Assembly: GCF_020510525.1 (NCBI RefSeq)
Contig: NZ_CP075188.1
Span: forward strand, 1,736,001 to 1,800,000
DNA from: Quatrionicoccus australiensis
GTDB taxonomy: Bacteria > Pseudomonadota > Gammaproteobacteria > Burkholderiales > Rhodocyclaceae
Reading direction: 5' to 3'
DNA: 64,000 bases
Positions 46,266-55,600 of the stretch are shown one piece after another. The notes beneath the pieces were generated by a model. That model was given only the letters and a program-made list of their open reading frames with translations. It had not been told where the DNA came from and made no database searches. Position 1 is the first letter of the stretch; every line of letters starts with the position of its first letter. The translations under genes and the position numbers were made by a program.

Positions 46266-46820
46266 ATGACACATCTGACCCTCCCCCTGGCCCCGTCCGA
46301 TCTTCCGAAACTCGCTCGTCGCCTGGCCTCGGGATGTCTTCTGGCAATTGTCGTGTTGCCGTTGTCGGTCGTCCTCTACTGGATGTTGAGCGACACCGGG
46401 ACGCTGGCAGTGCGGACCAATCTCGCGCCTGATGTCGTACAGGGAGAACTGCAGACCTGGCAGCGCCTGCTCGGCTGCCTGTTGATGGAAGTACCGTTGT
46501 GCTTGTTGCTGGTCGGCGTCTGGCAGGCGCGCAAGTGTTTCCTGCTGTTCGGTGCCGGCCGGGTGTTTTCAGGTGAGGCTATCCGCTATCTGCGCAATTT
46601 TGCCGCCTGGTCGGTGGCTTCGGCGATTGCCAAGATATTTTGCGATGCGGCAGCCTCGGTGGTTGTGACGCTGGCGAATACCCCCGGGCAGCGCATGCTG
46701 GCGCTCGGGTTGGGCTCGGATCAGCTCTTCCTGTTGTTCTTTGCTGCGCTGGTATGGCTGATGGCTGGAGTCATCGGCGAGGGGCTGGCGCTGGCCGACG
46801 AAAACGCGTCGTTTGTCTGA
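46266..46820 (+). CDS. DUF2975 membrane protein
   Basis: This 184-residue protein has four membrane helices and ends in LWLMAGVIGEGLALADENASFV, the DUF2975 C-terminal signature with FF and EG residues. GGAG lies 7 bases ahead of ATG 46266; ATG 46254 and 46194 are also in frame. It pairs with the HTH gene 17 bp downstream, a common DUF2975/YozG-type arrangement. Function unknown. Confidence 0.8.
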   Translation: MTHLTLPLAPSDLPKLARRLASGCLLAIVVLPLSVVLYWMLSDTGTLAVRTNLAPDVVQGELQTWQRLLGCLLMEVPLCLLLVGVWQARKCFLLFGAGRVFSGEAIRYLRNFAAWSVASAIAKIFCDAAASVVVTLANTPGQRMLALGLGSDQLFLLFFAALVWLMAGVIGEGLALADENASFV

Positions 46821-46837
46821 TTGCGCCAGGAACGCTC

Positions 46838-47083
46838 ATGCCCATCGTAGTCCGTATCGACGTCATGCTCGCCAATCGCAAGGCAAGATCGAAGGATCTT
46901 GCCGAATACGTGGGCATCACCGAAGCCAACGTTTCCTTGCTCAAGCAGGGAAAGGTCAAGGGGGTTCGCTTCGAGACCCTGGAAAAGATCTGCGAATTCC
47001 TCGCCTGCCAGCCTGGCGACTTGCTCGTTCATGTTCCGGCGGAAGCGGGGATTGACGGAGCGGGGGAGCCCGACGGCAGGTGA
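46838..47083 (+). CDS. Cro/CI-type regulator (YozG-like)
   Basis: This 81-residue protein has one helix-turn-helix: ARSKDLAEYVGITEANVSLLKQGKVKGVRFETLEKICEFLACQPGDLL. CAGGA precedes ATG 46838. It is the usual partner of DUF2975 proteins and probably regulates this small operon. Confidence 0.88.
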   Translation: MPIVVRIDVMLANRKARSKDLAEYVGITEANVSLLKQGKVKGVRFETLEKICEFLACQPGDLLVHVPAEAGIDGAGEPDGR

Positions 47084-47093
47084 GGGATTGGCC

Positions 47094-47642
47094 GTGACGT
47101 CCCGGCTGTTTCCGGCGCTGGCGCTTTCGTTGTTGCTGCATCTGGCGGTGGCGATCGCTGTCCGTCCCCCGCCAACGCTCCGGGCTGCGCAGGTCGTAGT
47201 GTTGGAGGCGCGCTTGTCGCCGGCAGCGCCGTTCGTCCGGGTCGGTCCGCTGCCGATGGCGGGCGAATCGAAACGCGCGAGTCAGCAGCTTGCAGTCAAG
47301 CGCGCCTCAACCGAAGCCGCGGCCGAAACCGTAAGCAGCGTAGCAGCGACTTCGCCTGGCCATCTTACCCGCGATGCCATCCTCGCTACTGCGCGGGAAA
47401 TCGCTCGGGCCGAGGGTTACGGTGCGCCTCGGCAGGCAGTGGCGATTGCCGATCACGCCTTGCTGCCCGGGGTGGCAAAAGCACTTGAAAACAAGGGCGC
47501 GGGAACGCGTGTTTCCCAGTACAGCAATGGCATGATCAAAGTCGAAAGCGCGGCCGGAACCACCTACTGCCTGCAGCCCCCGCCAGCGATCCCGCAGGTT
47601 GGCATGCCTACGGTCAGCGTCGCGGTTACTTGTCCGTGGTGA
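47094..47642 (+). CDS. TonB-like anchored protein
   Basis: This 182-residue protein starts at GTG 47094 with GAGGGA 7 bases upstream. Its N-terminal anchor FPALALSLLLHLAVAIAV carries the SLLLHL pattern of TonB-family anchors. A long linker and a small C-terminal domain with two Cys (TYCLQPPPA and VTCPW) follow. The C-terminus is not a normal TonB domain, so energy transduction is unproven. It may be co-transcribed with the DUF2975 pair. Confidence 0.6.
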   Translation: MTSRLFPALALSLLLHLAVAIAVRPPPTLRAAQVVVLEARLSPAAPFVRVGPLPMAGESKRASQQLAVKRASTEAAAETVSSVAATSPGHLTRDAILATAREIARAEGYGAPRQAVAIADHALLPGVAKALENKGAGTRVSQYSNGMIKVESAAGTTYCLQPPPAIPQVGMPTVSVAVTCPW

Positions 47643-47826
47643 TACTGGTCGGATGTCCGAAAAGCCCTGATGCCAAGGATCTCTGGCATTGGCATCGCAA
47701 GGTGGGCGTCGAACAACTGGAATGTCTGGGATCGTTCGCCGAGCACCGTTAACTGACAGGGGATATGGCGCAGTGCACCCATGTCTTCCCGGATGCTGAA
47801 ATTGTCGTATCAGCGTGTACGCGAAC

Positions 47827-48825
47827 TCAAACCAGCACCGCCTGCACCGGTCGACGCAGTGAGGAAGGCAATTTCGGGCCGCGCCCGAAACGCACGACAA
47901 GATCGGGCCGGCGTTCGCCAATCCCCAGGAAATCGGCGAACTGCGGGCGCAGCGATGCGACCTCGACCGGCTGGTTGATCAGCGCATTGCGAATCCCCAG
48001 GGCCGCCGACTGCAGCGCGAATCGCTCGTAGCAGCGGCCGACCTCCACCCATTGGGCCGGGCCGGGCGTGTCCGAGACGAAGATCGCGATGCCGGCCGAA
48101 CTGCGCAGCTGTTTCGCGTACTTGTCGTTTTCGTTCTGCGGGGTGAAAAACATGCCGAAGAGCAGGCTGCCCAGCCATCTCGGCAGTGCCGGGTTGCCCG
48201 ACGATGCGGTGTACAGCCCGTCGCCCGTTTGCACCGCCTCGGCGGTGCTGAAGCGGATCCATTTCTTCAGTTCAGCGACGAAGGCGGGGTCGTTCATCTG
48301 GGCCGTATTGCCTTGAACGACATACTCCAGGACCTTCTCCATTGCCTGCCTTTCGCTCAGCAGGATCACGCCGACGCCATTGCCGCGACCGGCCCGCGCA
48401 AGCAGTTCGAGTTCCGACGCGGCCAGCGGCTGGCCGTCATACTCGCCGCGCGTGCTCTGCCGCGCGGGGATTGCCTGAAACAGCGTTGATGCGACGGGGC
48501 GGGTCGGCGCCAAAGTCACCCGCAGCACATTGCCTCCGGTGGCGTCGAAATCGGCGTGCCCATTGAAGCCATGGGCCGAGGCCGCCTGGATCAGGTTCTC
48601 GGCGGCACACCCGAGGGAAACGAAAAGGTGGTGATCGTCCGGGTCGACCGCTGGGCAGCGGCGCGCCAAATCGGGCAAGAGCGAAATGGCGTCATCGGCC
48701 AGGTGAAACTTCCAGCATTGCGTGTTGTGGCTCGACGGCGCCAAGGTCGCGTAGCGCACGAGTTCGCGCAGAAGAGCGCCCTTGTCATCGGACACCAGCG
48801 GGCCGTGTCGCCATGTGCGATCCAC
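47827..48825 (-). pseudogene. Acg-family nitroreductase, 3' portion cut off by IS630
   Basis: The remaining 332 codons encode an Acg-type FMN-dependent nitroreductase (YATLAPSSHNTQCWKFHL, ARQSTRGEYDG, AALGIRNALINQPVE). The frame opens at GTG 48823-48825 directly at the IS630 edge. The first 36 codons lie beyond the element at 49934-50041. Removing the element with one TA copy joins AAC-GTA-GTG-GAT in frame, so the insertion is the only defect I can see. Confidence 0.88.
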
Positions 48826-48827
48826 TA

Positions 48828-49933
48828 TTAACCTGGCAAATAGATAGGGCGTTTATGTTATGATATTTGCATGGATAAAGAAGATGCCCGCAAGCTCAGG
48901 CCAGAGCAACAAAAGGAGAAGCGCAAGATAGCGCTTCGCATGCGAATGAACGGACGCGAATTTGCCGAGATTGGATTAGCGGTCGGAGTACATTCCCGTA
49001 CGGTCCAATATTGGTGGTCGCGCTACCAGGCAGAAGGCCTCAAGTCGGCGGTAGAAGGCGGCAAAAGAGGCACGGAGATTGGTGAGCGACGCACACTCAG
49101 CGTGGAACAGGAGTGGGCAGTGCAGCAGTTGATCAGCGAGAAAATGCCTGACCAACTCAAGCTTTCCTTCGCGCTCTGGACACGGGCAGCAGTTCAGGAG
49201 TTGATCCATCGTCGTTTCAAGATCGACATGCCGATTCGGACGGTCGGTGAGTATCTCAAGCGCTGGGGTTTTACACCGCAGAAGCCGTTGAAGCGGGCCT
49301 ATGAGCAGAAACCTGAATTGGTGGAGGCTTGGCTCAAGGAGAGTTACCCACGCATCGCCCGGCGCGCCAAGGACGAAGGGGCGGAGATTCACTGGGGTGA
49401 CGAAACGGGCATCCGTAGCGATTGCCAACATGGCCGGAGCTATGCGCCAGCGGGAAAAACACCTGTTCAAAGGGTGCCCGGCAGCCGGTTTGCCACGAAC
49501 ATGATCTCCACGGTCACCAACCAGGGGAAAGTGCGCTTCATGCTCTATCGGGAAACGATGACGGCCACTGTCCTGATTCGATTCCTTGCACGCCTGGTTC
49601 GTGATGCTGGACGCAAAGTGTTTTTGATTCTCGACAACCTGCGAGTGCATCACAGCAACAAGGTTCGGGACTGGTTGGAAAAACATACCGAGCACATTGA
49701 GTTGTTCTTCTTGCCCGCCTACGCCCCGGAACTCAATCCGGACGAGTATCTGAATTGCGACCTGAAGGCCTTGGTTCATGGCGGAAAGCCTGCCAGGAAT
49801 CGGGATGAACTGGAATCAAAGGTGCGAGGTGCAATGATGAAAATACAGAATCGCCCAAAACGGGTTATGTCCTATTTTAGACACCGAAAAATCCAATATG
49901 CCGCGTAATGAACCTATTGGATTGCCGGGTTAA
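48828..49933 (+). mobile_element. IS630-family insertion sequence with TA duplication
   Basis: The ends TTAACCTGGCAA (48828) and TTAACCCGGCAA (minus strand from 49933) match at 11 of 12 positions. TA dinucleotides flank both sides (48826-48827 and 49934-49935), as expected for IS630. The transposase is intact. It splits the nitroreductase gene. Confidence 0.92.
48871..49908 (+). CDS. IS630-family transposase
   Basis: This 345-residue protein has an N-terminal helix-turn-helix (GLAVGVHSRTVQYWWSRY) and a DDE domain: WGDETGI (first Asp), LILDNLRVHHS (second Asp) and PAYAPELNPDEYLN (Glu). It is full length and likely active. Cut-and-paste transposition into TA sites is the family mechanism. Confidence 0.95.
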   Translation: MDKEDARKLRPEQQKEKRKIALRMRMNGREFAEIGLAVGVHSRTVQYWWSRYQAEGLKSAVEGGKRGTEIGERRTLSVEQEWAVQQLISEKMPDQLKLSFALWTRAAVQELIHRRFKIDMPIRTVGEYLKRWGFTPQKPLKRAYEQKPELVEAWLKESYPRIARRAKDEGAEIHWGDETGIRSDCQHGRSYAPAGKTPVQRVPGSRFATNMISTVTNQGKVRFMLYRETMTATVLIRFLARLVRDAGRKVFLILDNLRVHHSNKVRDWLEKHTEHIELFFLPAYAPELNPDEYLNCDLKALVHGGKPARNRDELESKVRGAMMKIQNRPKRVMSYFRHRKIQYAA

Positions 49934-50041
49934 TACGTTCCCGTAACTGTCCTCCCCGGTTTCCGAAGAACATGACGACAAGCCTGCCGTTGCGCCGATG
50001 GAGGCGAGGGCAGTAACGAGGAAATCTCTGCGCGAAGACAT
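49934..50041 (-). pseudogene. 5' fragment of the split nitroreductase gene (Tat signal)
   Basis: The ATG at 50039-50041 begins MSSRRDFLVTALASIGATAG, a twin-arginine signal, followed by LSSC, a possible lipobox. After 36 codons it meets the IS630 element. The parent protein would be a 368-residue Tat-exported, probably membrane-anchored nitroreductase. Confidence 0.85.
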
Positions 50042-50089
50042 GGGCTGGTTTCGTTCTTGGGAGGAACAAGCTTAAACATGAACGTTAAT

Positions 50090-50135
50090 AATGGGGCGGA
50101 TATATTTCATGTTGATGAGTCTATCCGGCCCCATT
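50090..50135. repeat. Inverted repeat upstream of the parDE pair, first
   Basis: AATGGGGC-GGATA (50090-50102) pairs with TATCCGGCCCCATT (50122-50135), with one bulged C. Non-coding; role unknown. Confidence 0.5.
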
Positions 50136-50211
50136 GATTTGCGTTTGTTCAAGTCGGGTAGAGCAACAGACCCTTTGGTTCTCTGAACATGCAGGCGGAC
50201 TTTTGCTGGTA

Positions 50212-50244
50212 TTGCAAATCGAAACTCAAACTTTCGATTTGCAA
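50212..50244. repeat. Perfect 13-bp inverted repeat upstream of parDE
   Basis: TTGCAAATCGAAA (50212-50224) and TTTCGATTTGCAA (50232-50244) are perfect complements around CTCAAAC. No T-run follows. It could be a regulator-binding site or an RNA hairpin. It lies 145 bp before parD. Confidence 0.55.
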
Positions 50245-50388
50245 GAACGGAGTCCTCATCTATCTACGTCAAGCCCGCAATTATTCCTGACCCCAATTAT
50301 TCTTTCGGCCGGTCAATGGCAATTTCTTGCTGTCTTTGCAAGCTATGGCATAGTATGCCAATACAAACACTTGGCTCAGGAGGCGCCC

Positions 50389-50667
50389 ATGCCAACCCGC
50401 AACGTTGTCCTTACCGACCATCAGGCCCGCCTTGTCGAGCAGCTTGTCAGCTCCGGGCGTTACCAGAACGCCAGTGAGGTATTGCGCGAAGGATTGCGCT
50501 TGATTGAGCGCCGGGAGTCCGAAGATGAAATTCGTCTGGCGGCCCTGCGCGATGCCGCCAAAATTGGCATTGCCGATATTGAAGCAGGCAATTTCCGCAG
50601 CTTCGACGCTGCGGATGGGCTTGGTCAGCATCTGGCAAAGCTGACTGCCGAAGCGATTGGCGAATAG
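50389..50667 (+). CDS. parD: ParD-type antitoxin
   Basis: This 92-residue protein begins MPTRNVVLTDHQARLVEQLVSSGRYQNASEVLREGLRL, the ribbon-helix-helix domain of ParD/CopG antitoxins. CAGGAGG precedes ATG 50389. Its stop overlaps the parE GTG start (TAGTG). It represses its own operon and neutralises ParE. Confidence 0.93.
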   Translation: MPTRNVVLTDHQARLVEQLVSSGRYQNASEVLREGLRLIERRESEDEIRLAALRDAAKIGIADIEAGNFRSFDAADGLGQHLAKLTAEAIGE

Positions 50668-51023
50668 TGGCCGGGAATTCCTGGACGGTTCGCCTGTCGG
50701 CAGCAGCTGAGGCGGATTACCGGAAAATCCTGCGCTGGACCATGGAAAATTTCGGTTCGGCGCAGGCGCGCAGTTATGCTGGAACCTTGTCGTCCGCGCT
50801 GCAAGCCTTGAGTGCCGGGCCAAGCATCATCGGGGTCAAGGCGCGACCGGAAATCGGCGACAACATCCACACTCTTCATGTCGCCCGCAATGGGCGTAAA
50901 GGCCGGCATTTCGTGATGTTCCGCGTCGGCAGCATCCAGGGGGGCGATGTCATCGATGTGCTCCGACTGCTGCATGACGCAATGGAACTGGAGCGGTATT
51001 TGCCGGTGGCTGGGGATGACTGA
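50667..51023 (+). CDS. parE: ParE-type toxin
   Basis: This 118-residue protein starts at GTG 50667, overlapping parD by one base. ParE features: WTVRLSAAAEADYRKILRWTMENFG, RPEIGDNIHTLHVARNGRKGRHFVMFRV and VIDVLRLLHDAMELERYL. ParE proteins inhibit DNA gyrase. This is the second toxin pair in the window and is distinct from 45404-46005. Confidence 0.92.
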   Translation: MAGNSWTVRLSAAAEADYRKILRWTMENFGSAQARSYAGTLSSALQALSAGPSIIGVKARPEIGDNIHTLHVARNGRKGRHFVMFRVGSIQGGDVIDVLRLLHDAMELERYLPVAGDD

Positions 51024-51173
51024 TTTAGGGCTGCTGTGTGAGCATTCCGCGGCCTGATTTGTTTGCGGACAAAGGGGGCTGGATTTTCAAATCGCTTTGA
51101 CCCCTTTGGTTTACTCGCTATTTGAAATACGAATTCGCTTAAGGTAGTGCCATTGGTCTCTGACCCTTCATGT

Positions 51174-51866
51174 TTATAGCAATACTCGCTGCTTCAGGTC
51201 AGCTGAGTGGGCTTGATTGAATGAATCCGAAGCCACCATTGCTATAAAATCACCCTGAGACCTCAAAGCATCACTTAAAGCGCCAAGCTTAAGCAATGAA
51301 ACGAGTAGAGCGCAGGTCCGGGCTTGGCAGTTGATTGACTTCTCTGGATTAAATTCAATATCTGTAAAGCCTTTGTATTGAAACAGCCGTTTCAGAAACT
51401 CTTGATGAGGCTCGAGTGCCGTGAGATATAACCAATCATAGAATGCGGTCTTCGGAATTAATGGCCACTTCTGACCAAAATAGTCGAACCCTTGTAATGA
51501 GCCAGAAGTTTTCAGTCGTTCATCCTTCTTCGCTGACCAGCTATCCATTCTGTAAATATCTGTGTATGGCCCACCAGCTTTAAATACTTTGCTTCCCTGG
51601 TATGCGGATTCGATGCTAATTTCTCCAACTTCGGTCCGAATTTTTAAATTGAATGCACTCAACCTCTGACCAAGCCGCTCCTCAGATTTAGTCGATACCT
51701 CCAATAAAGGGAAAATCCCTCTCTCTTCCGCAGCCTCATGCAAAGCGATCACATTCTTCTTCTTTTGAATCGGTGCAAAACCAGGATTCCATGCAAAGGT
51801 AATCGGAGTTTCTTTGACTAAGTGAGAAGGGTCTCCTATAGCCGAAAATATTGGGCGACTAGCCAT
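51174..51866 (-). CDS. Partner of DarT-like toxin, candidate ADP-ribose hydrolase antitoxin
   Basis: This 230-residue protein begins MASRPIFSAIGDPSHLVKE. It contains SIESAYQGSKVFKAGGPYTDIY and a Cys pair in INCQARTCALLVSL. The EsayQgsKvF string recalls the EhxyQaxKF motif of NADAR proteins, but the rest does not obviously match and no macrodomain motif is seen. It overlaps the DarT-like gene by 8 bases, with the toxin gene first, as in known darT operons. The antitoxin role is inference. Confidence 0.6.
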   Translation of the reverse strand: MASRPIFSAIGDPSHLVKETPITFAWNPGFAPIQKKKNVIALHEAAEERGIFPLLEVSTKSEERLGQRLSAFNLKIRTEVGEISIESAYQGSKVFKAGGPYTDIYRMDSWSAKKDERLKTSGSLQGFDYFGQKWPLIPKTAFYDWLYLTALEPHQEFLKRLFQYKGFTDIEFNPEKSINCQARTCALLVSLLKLGALSDALRSQGDFIAMVASDSFNQAHSADLKQRVLL

Positions 51867-52380
51867 TTTTCCAATCGATAATCATGTTTAATGGGACAAT
51901 TCGAGGAACCAAAATTTCTGATTTAAGTGCAGTTCGCCGTCTTGCTTGAATTGCTGGGTCTCTCCAGTTGGTACGTGTAAAGAGTACCTCGAAATCAATT
52001 TGTTCAGTTGCTTCCGCAGCAGTAAGAGTCTGAACTCCTGCCTTATTTGATACATCGCTTGAGAAACGCACCCCATCCCCCAGAAGGATAGATGAATTTA
52101 TCTTTAACCATATAGGTGCTGTAATCCTCCCATCTTGCTTCGCACAGAACAACATCGGATGATCGTCCAAAAAGGCAAGGTGCACATAATCATCAACCCT
52201 GTTGCCTTTGTCTGCGTCATGACTCCATTGGTTCCCACCAGGGGTAGGAACTGCTACACCACGTCTTTGAAGCTCACCCCACGAGAGCAAACCGTTGTGC
52301 TGCTGGATCGACTCTAGGTTCGATTTGTCGGTGAAGTGCCAAATAAAGTCGAACCTATATTGCTGCAGAATCGCTTCCAT
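51859..52380 (-). CDS. darT: DarT-like ADP-ribosyltransferase toxin (DUF4433)
   Basis: This 173-residue protein begins MEAILQQYRFDFIWHFTDKSNLESIQQHNGLLSWGEL, the N-terminal NAD-binding signature of DarT. DDYVHLAFLDDHPMLF follows, and near the C-terminus KSEILVPRIVP, where DarT proteins carry the catalytic Glu. DarT attaches ADP-ribose to bases in single-stranded DNA and can act as a phage-defence toxin. The 52381-52560 gap upstream holds no recognised operator. Confidence 0.85.
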   Translation of the reverse strand: MEAILQQYRFDFIWHFTDKSNLESIQQHNGLLSWGELQRRGVAVPTPGGNQWSHDADKGNRVDDYVHLAFLDDHPMLFCAKQDGRITAPIWLKINSSILLGDGVRFSSDVSNKAGVQTLTAAEATEQIDFEVLFTRTNWRDPAIQARRRTALKSEILVPRIVPLNMIIDWKNG

Positions 52381-52571
52381 AGCCAGCCCTCAAAAGGATC
52401 TTGCGGTTAATTGAATCCGCATTATCTAACTCAAAATGGTTAAATGCCAAATGTATTCGCTGAGGCGCGTAGATCTTTCGAGAGATGGAGTTAACGGAGA
52501 CATGTTGCGAAATGAGGCAGAGACATTTGAATTTTGGAATGGCAAACGTCCCTGTCATCGTTGATCCAAAT

Positions 52572-52608
52572 GGTCGATAGGGAAAATGCCTAGTTTTTCC
52601 TATCGACC
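52572..52608. terminator. Hairpin at the sbcC 3' end, GGTCGA-type palindrome
   Basis: GGTCGATAGGGAAAA pairs with TTTTTCCTATCGACC (one mismatch) around 7 bases. It lies 18 bp after the sbcC stop. It has the same GGTCGA...A-run/T-run...TCGACC build as the repeat family and probably ends sbcDC transcription. Confidence 0.65.
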
Positions 52609-52626
52609 GCAGCCGCTTTCTCCCGC

Positions 52627-55600
52627 CTAAATCCTCAACCTTGAATACCCAACCCCGCCCCCTTTTTCCACCCGAATCTGCGCCGGAATCCGCTCTTTCA
52701 TGCCTTCGACGTGGCTGATGACGCCGATCATCTTGCCGCTGGCGTTCAGGGTGTCGAGGGCATTCAGCGCGATTTCCAGGGTGTCGGCGTCGAGGGTGCC
52801 GAAGCCTTCGTCGAGGAAGAGGGAGTCGATGCTGGTTTTGTGGCTGACCAGGTCGGAGAGGGCCAGCGCCAGGGCCAGACTGACCAGGAAGCTTTCGCCG
52901 CCCGATAGCGTGCGGGTGTCGCGGGCGACTTCGCCTTGCCAGCTGTCGACGATGTCGAGTTCCAGTTCGCCGCTCGTCTTGCGGCGCAGCAGGTAGCGGC
53001 CATGCAGGCGGGCGAGGTGGCTGTTGGCGAGGTGCAGCAGGTGGTCGAGGGTCAGGCCCTGGGCGAATTTGCGGAACTTGTCGCCTTTCGCCGAGCCGAT
53101 CAGGCTGTCGAGGCGTTGCCAGAGGTCGCTTTCCGTTGTCTGCGCGGCGATTTCCTTGAACAGCGCCTGCTGGTTTTGGCGCGCCTGTTCGTCGCGGCTG
53201 AGCAGGGCGCGCTGGGCGCCGAGCTGTTCGCTGAGTTCGCGGCGTGTGGTGTCGAGTTGTGCGAGGGCGGCGTCGAGTTCGGGGAGTGGCGGGGGTGACC
53301 CATCCCCCTCCCGGCCTCCCCCTTGTCCCAAGGGATACCGTCCCTGCGGGACATAAAGGGGAGGGAGATGATTTGGCGGAGCGGTATGTAAGCGACTCAG
53401 CTTTTCACGCGCGCTGTTGAGCACGGCGGCGGCTTGTTGCTGGGCTAGTTGGCGGGCTTCCTTCAGTTGCAGCAGGCGCTGGCGTTCTTCGGCTGGCAGC
53501 AGTGCGTTTTCGTAAGCGGTGAGGTCGGCGAAGGGGCTGGCGGCCAGCGCCGTCTGCCAGGCGGTCGACGCGTCGGAAAGGGCCTTTTTCTGTTCTGCCA
53601 GATTGGCGGCGAGTTGGGCCTGCCGACCTTGCTGGGCGGCGAGGTGCTGCGTCAGGTCGGCGATGGCGTCGGCGCAGCGGGTGAGGGCGGCGGCCGGATC
53701 GGCGCTGACTTCCGCCGGTTTTTGCCCTTCCTGAGCGGTCGACCGCTCGGCGGCGACGATTTTCCAGCGCTCCTGCCAGTGCGCGGCTTGCGCCTGCGCG
53801 GCCTCGAAGCGGGTCTGCTGCTGGATGAGAGTTTCGGCCAGTTCCTGGCGGCGCTTCTGCGTCTGTTGCCAGTGCTGCCATTCGCTGTCGCGTTCCTGCA
53901 GCCAGGCGGCGGGTTCGGCGGGGAGGTCGTAGCCGGCGGCGCGCAGCGTGGCGCCTAGCTTGGCGTCGAGTTCGGCTTGTTCCTGGGCGATGGCTTGTGC
54001 GGCTTTGGCGAGTTCGACCTGGCGTTGCTGGCCGGTTTGTGCCGTCTGTTGCAGCAATTTTTGCTGGTTGCCGGCGTTGAGCAGGGCCTGGGCGGCATCG
54101 GCCGCGGTCTTGCGCGCGGCGTTGAGCGCCTGTTCGCCCTGGTCGGCGGCTTGCAGACGCTGGGTGAGCTGGGACTGCGCCTGTTCGGCGGCGGCGCGGC
54201 TGGCGGCGAGCATTTTGGCATCCTGCCAGGCGTCGACCGCCAGCGTCGTGTTGCCGGCGAGCAGCTCGACCCATTCCGTTTGCAGGCGGTCGGCATCCGC
54301 GGCGGTTTTGCCCTGCTGTTCGAGCAGCGCCTTGCGCGTCGTTTCCAGCGCGGTGAGGTCATTGCGGGCTTGCTGGCCGGTTTCGACGAGCTTGTCGAGC
54401 GCTGCCTGCTTTTCCTTGAGGGCGTTTTCGGTCGCGGAAACGTCGAGCGCCGCGTAGTCGGCAATCGCCGGGTGTTCGTGTGCGCCGCACAGCGGGCAGG
54501 CGTCGCCCGGCTGCAGTTGCCGGCGATGCTCTTCCAGGCTGCGGATGCGCTGTTCCTGTTCGAGCAGCTTTTTCTTGTCGGCGACCTGGGCGGCGAGTTC
54601 CTTGTGCTGTTCGCGCAGGGCGACCAGCTTTTTCTCCTGTGCTTCGATCTTTGCCTGCGCCTGCTGCAACTGCGTTGCCTGCGCGGTTTGCGTCGCGGCG
54701 AGTTCGCGCCGGCGCTGGGCGAGAGCTTCGAGTTGCTGCCAGCGATTCAGGCCGGCCTGTTCGCGTTGCCAGTGCTGGCGCAGTTCGGCCAGGGTCTGGC
54801 CGCTGGTGTTTGGACCGCTTAAGCGTTGATTCTGTTCGGCCTGGATTTTTTCCAGCGCGGTGTCGGCGGCGGTTTTTGCCTTTTCTGCGAGGTCGACCGC
54901 TGTGGCTTGCGTGGCGAGCTGGCGGACGGTGGCGGCGAGTTCGTCGGCCAGTTTTTGCTGCGCCTGCTGCTGGGCGGCGAGGTCGCGGCCCAGTTTGGCC
55001 TTCTGCTCGAACTGCTGGCGCCAGACGCCGAGGCGTTCGCCGAGTTGGGCGCGTTGCGGCTGGCCGGCGCAGAAGTCGTCGATTTGTTTGGCTTCGCGCT
55101 GGCTGAGTTGCAGGGCCTGCTGCGCCTGCGTGGCAACTGCGGCGCTGTGGTGTTGGGCGGCGGCGTGTTGGGCGAGTTGTTCAGCTTGCAGTTTTTCGCG
55201 CGCGGCGTGCAGGGTTTTGAGTTCGTTTTCGCTGTGTTGGCAGGCGGCGCCGGCTTGTTGCCAGTGCAGGTGCAGTGGTTTCAAGGCTTCGGCCGGTTCG
55301 CTGGCGGCGAGCTTTGCCAGTTCGGGCGCGGCGGCGGTTAGCGCGGCGTCGGCTTCCTGTACCTTGCCTTCGGCGATTTTGACTTCCTGCTCGCCTTGCG
55401 CCAGGTCGAGGCGCCACTGGCGCTGATTTTGCGTCTGCGCGTGGCGCTGCTGGACGTCGGCGAGCTGGGTGTCGAGGCGGGTGACTTCGGTTTGCATCGC
55501 GGCACGTTGCTCGTCGCCGAGCAGTTCCATGCCGTCGGCGCGCGCCTTGAGCTGGTCGAGCTGGCTTTTCGCTTCGCGCGCCTGCTCGAACACCTTGCGC

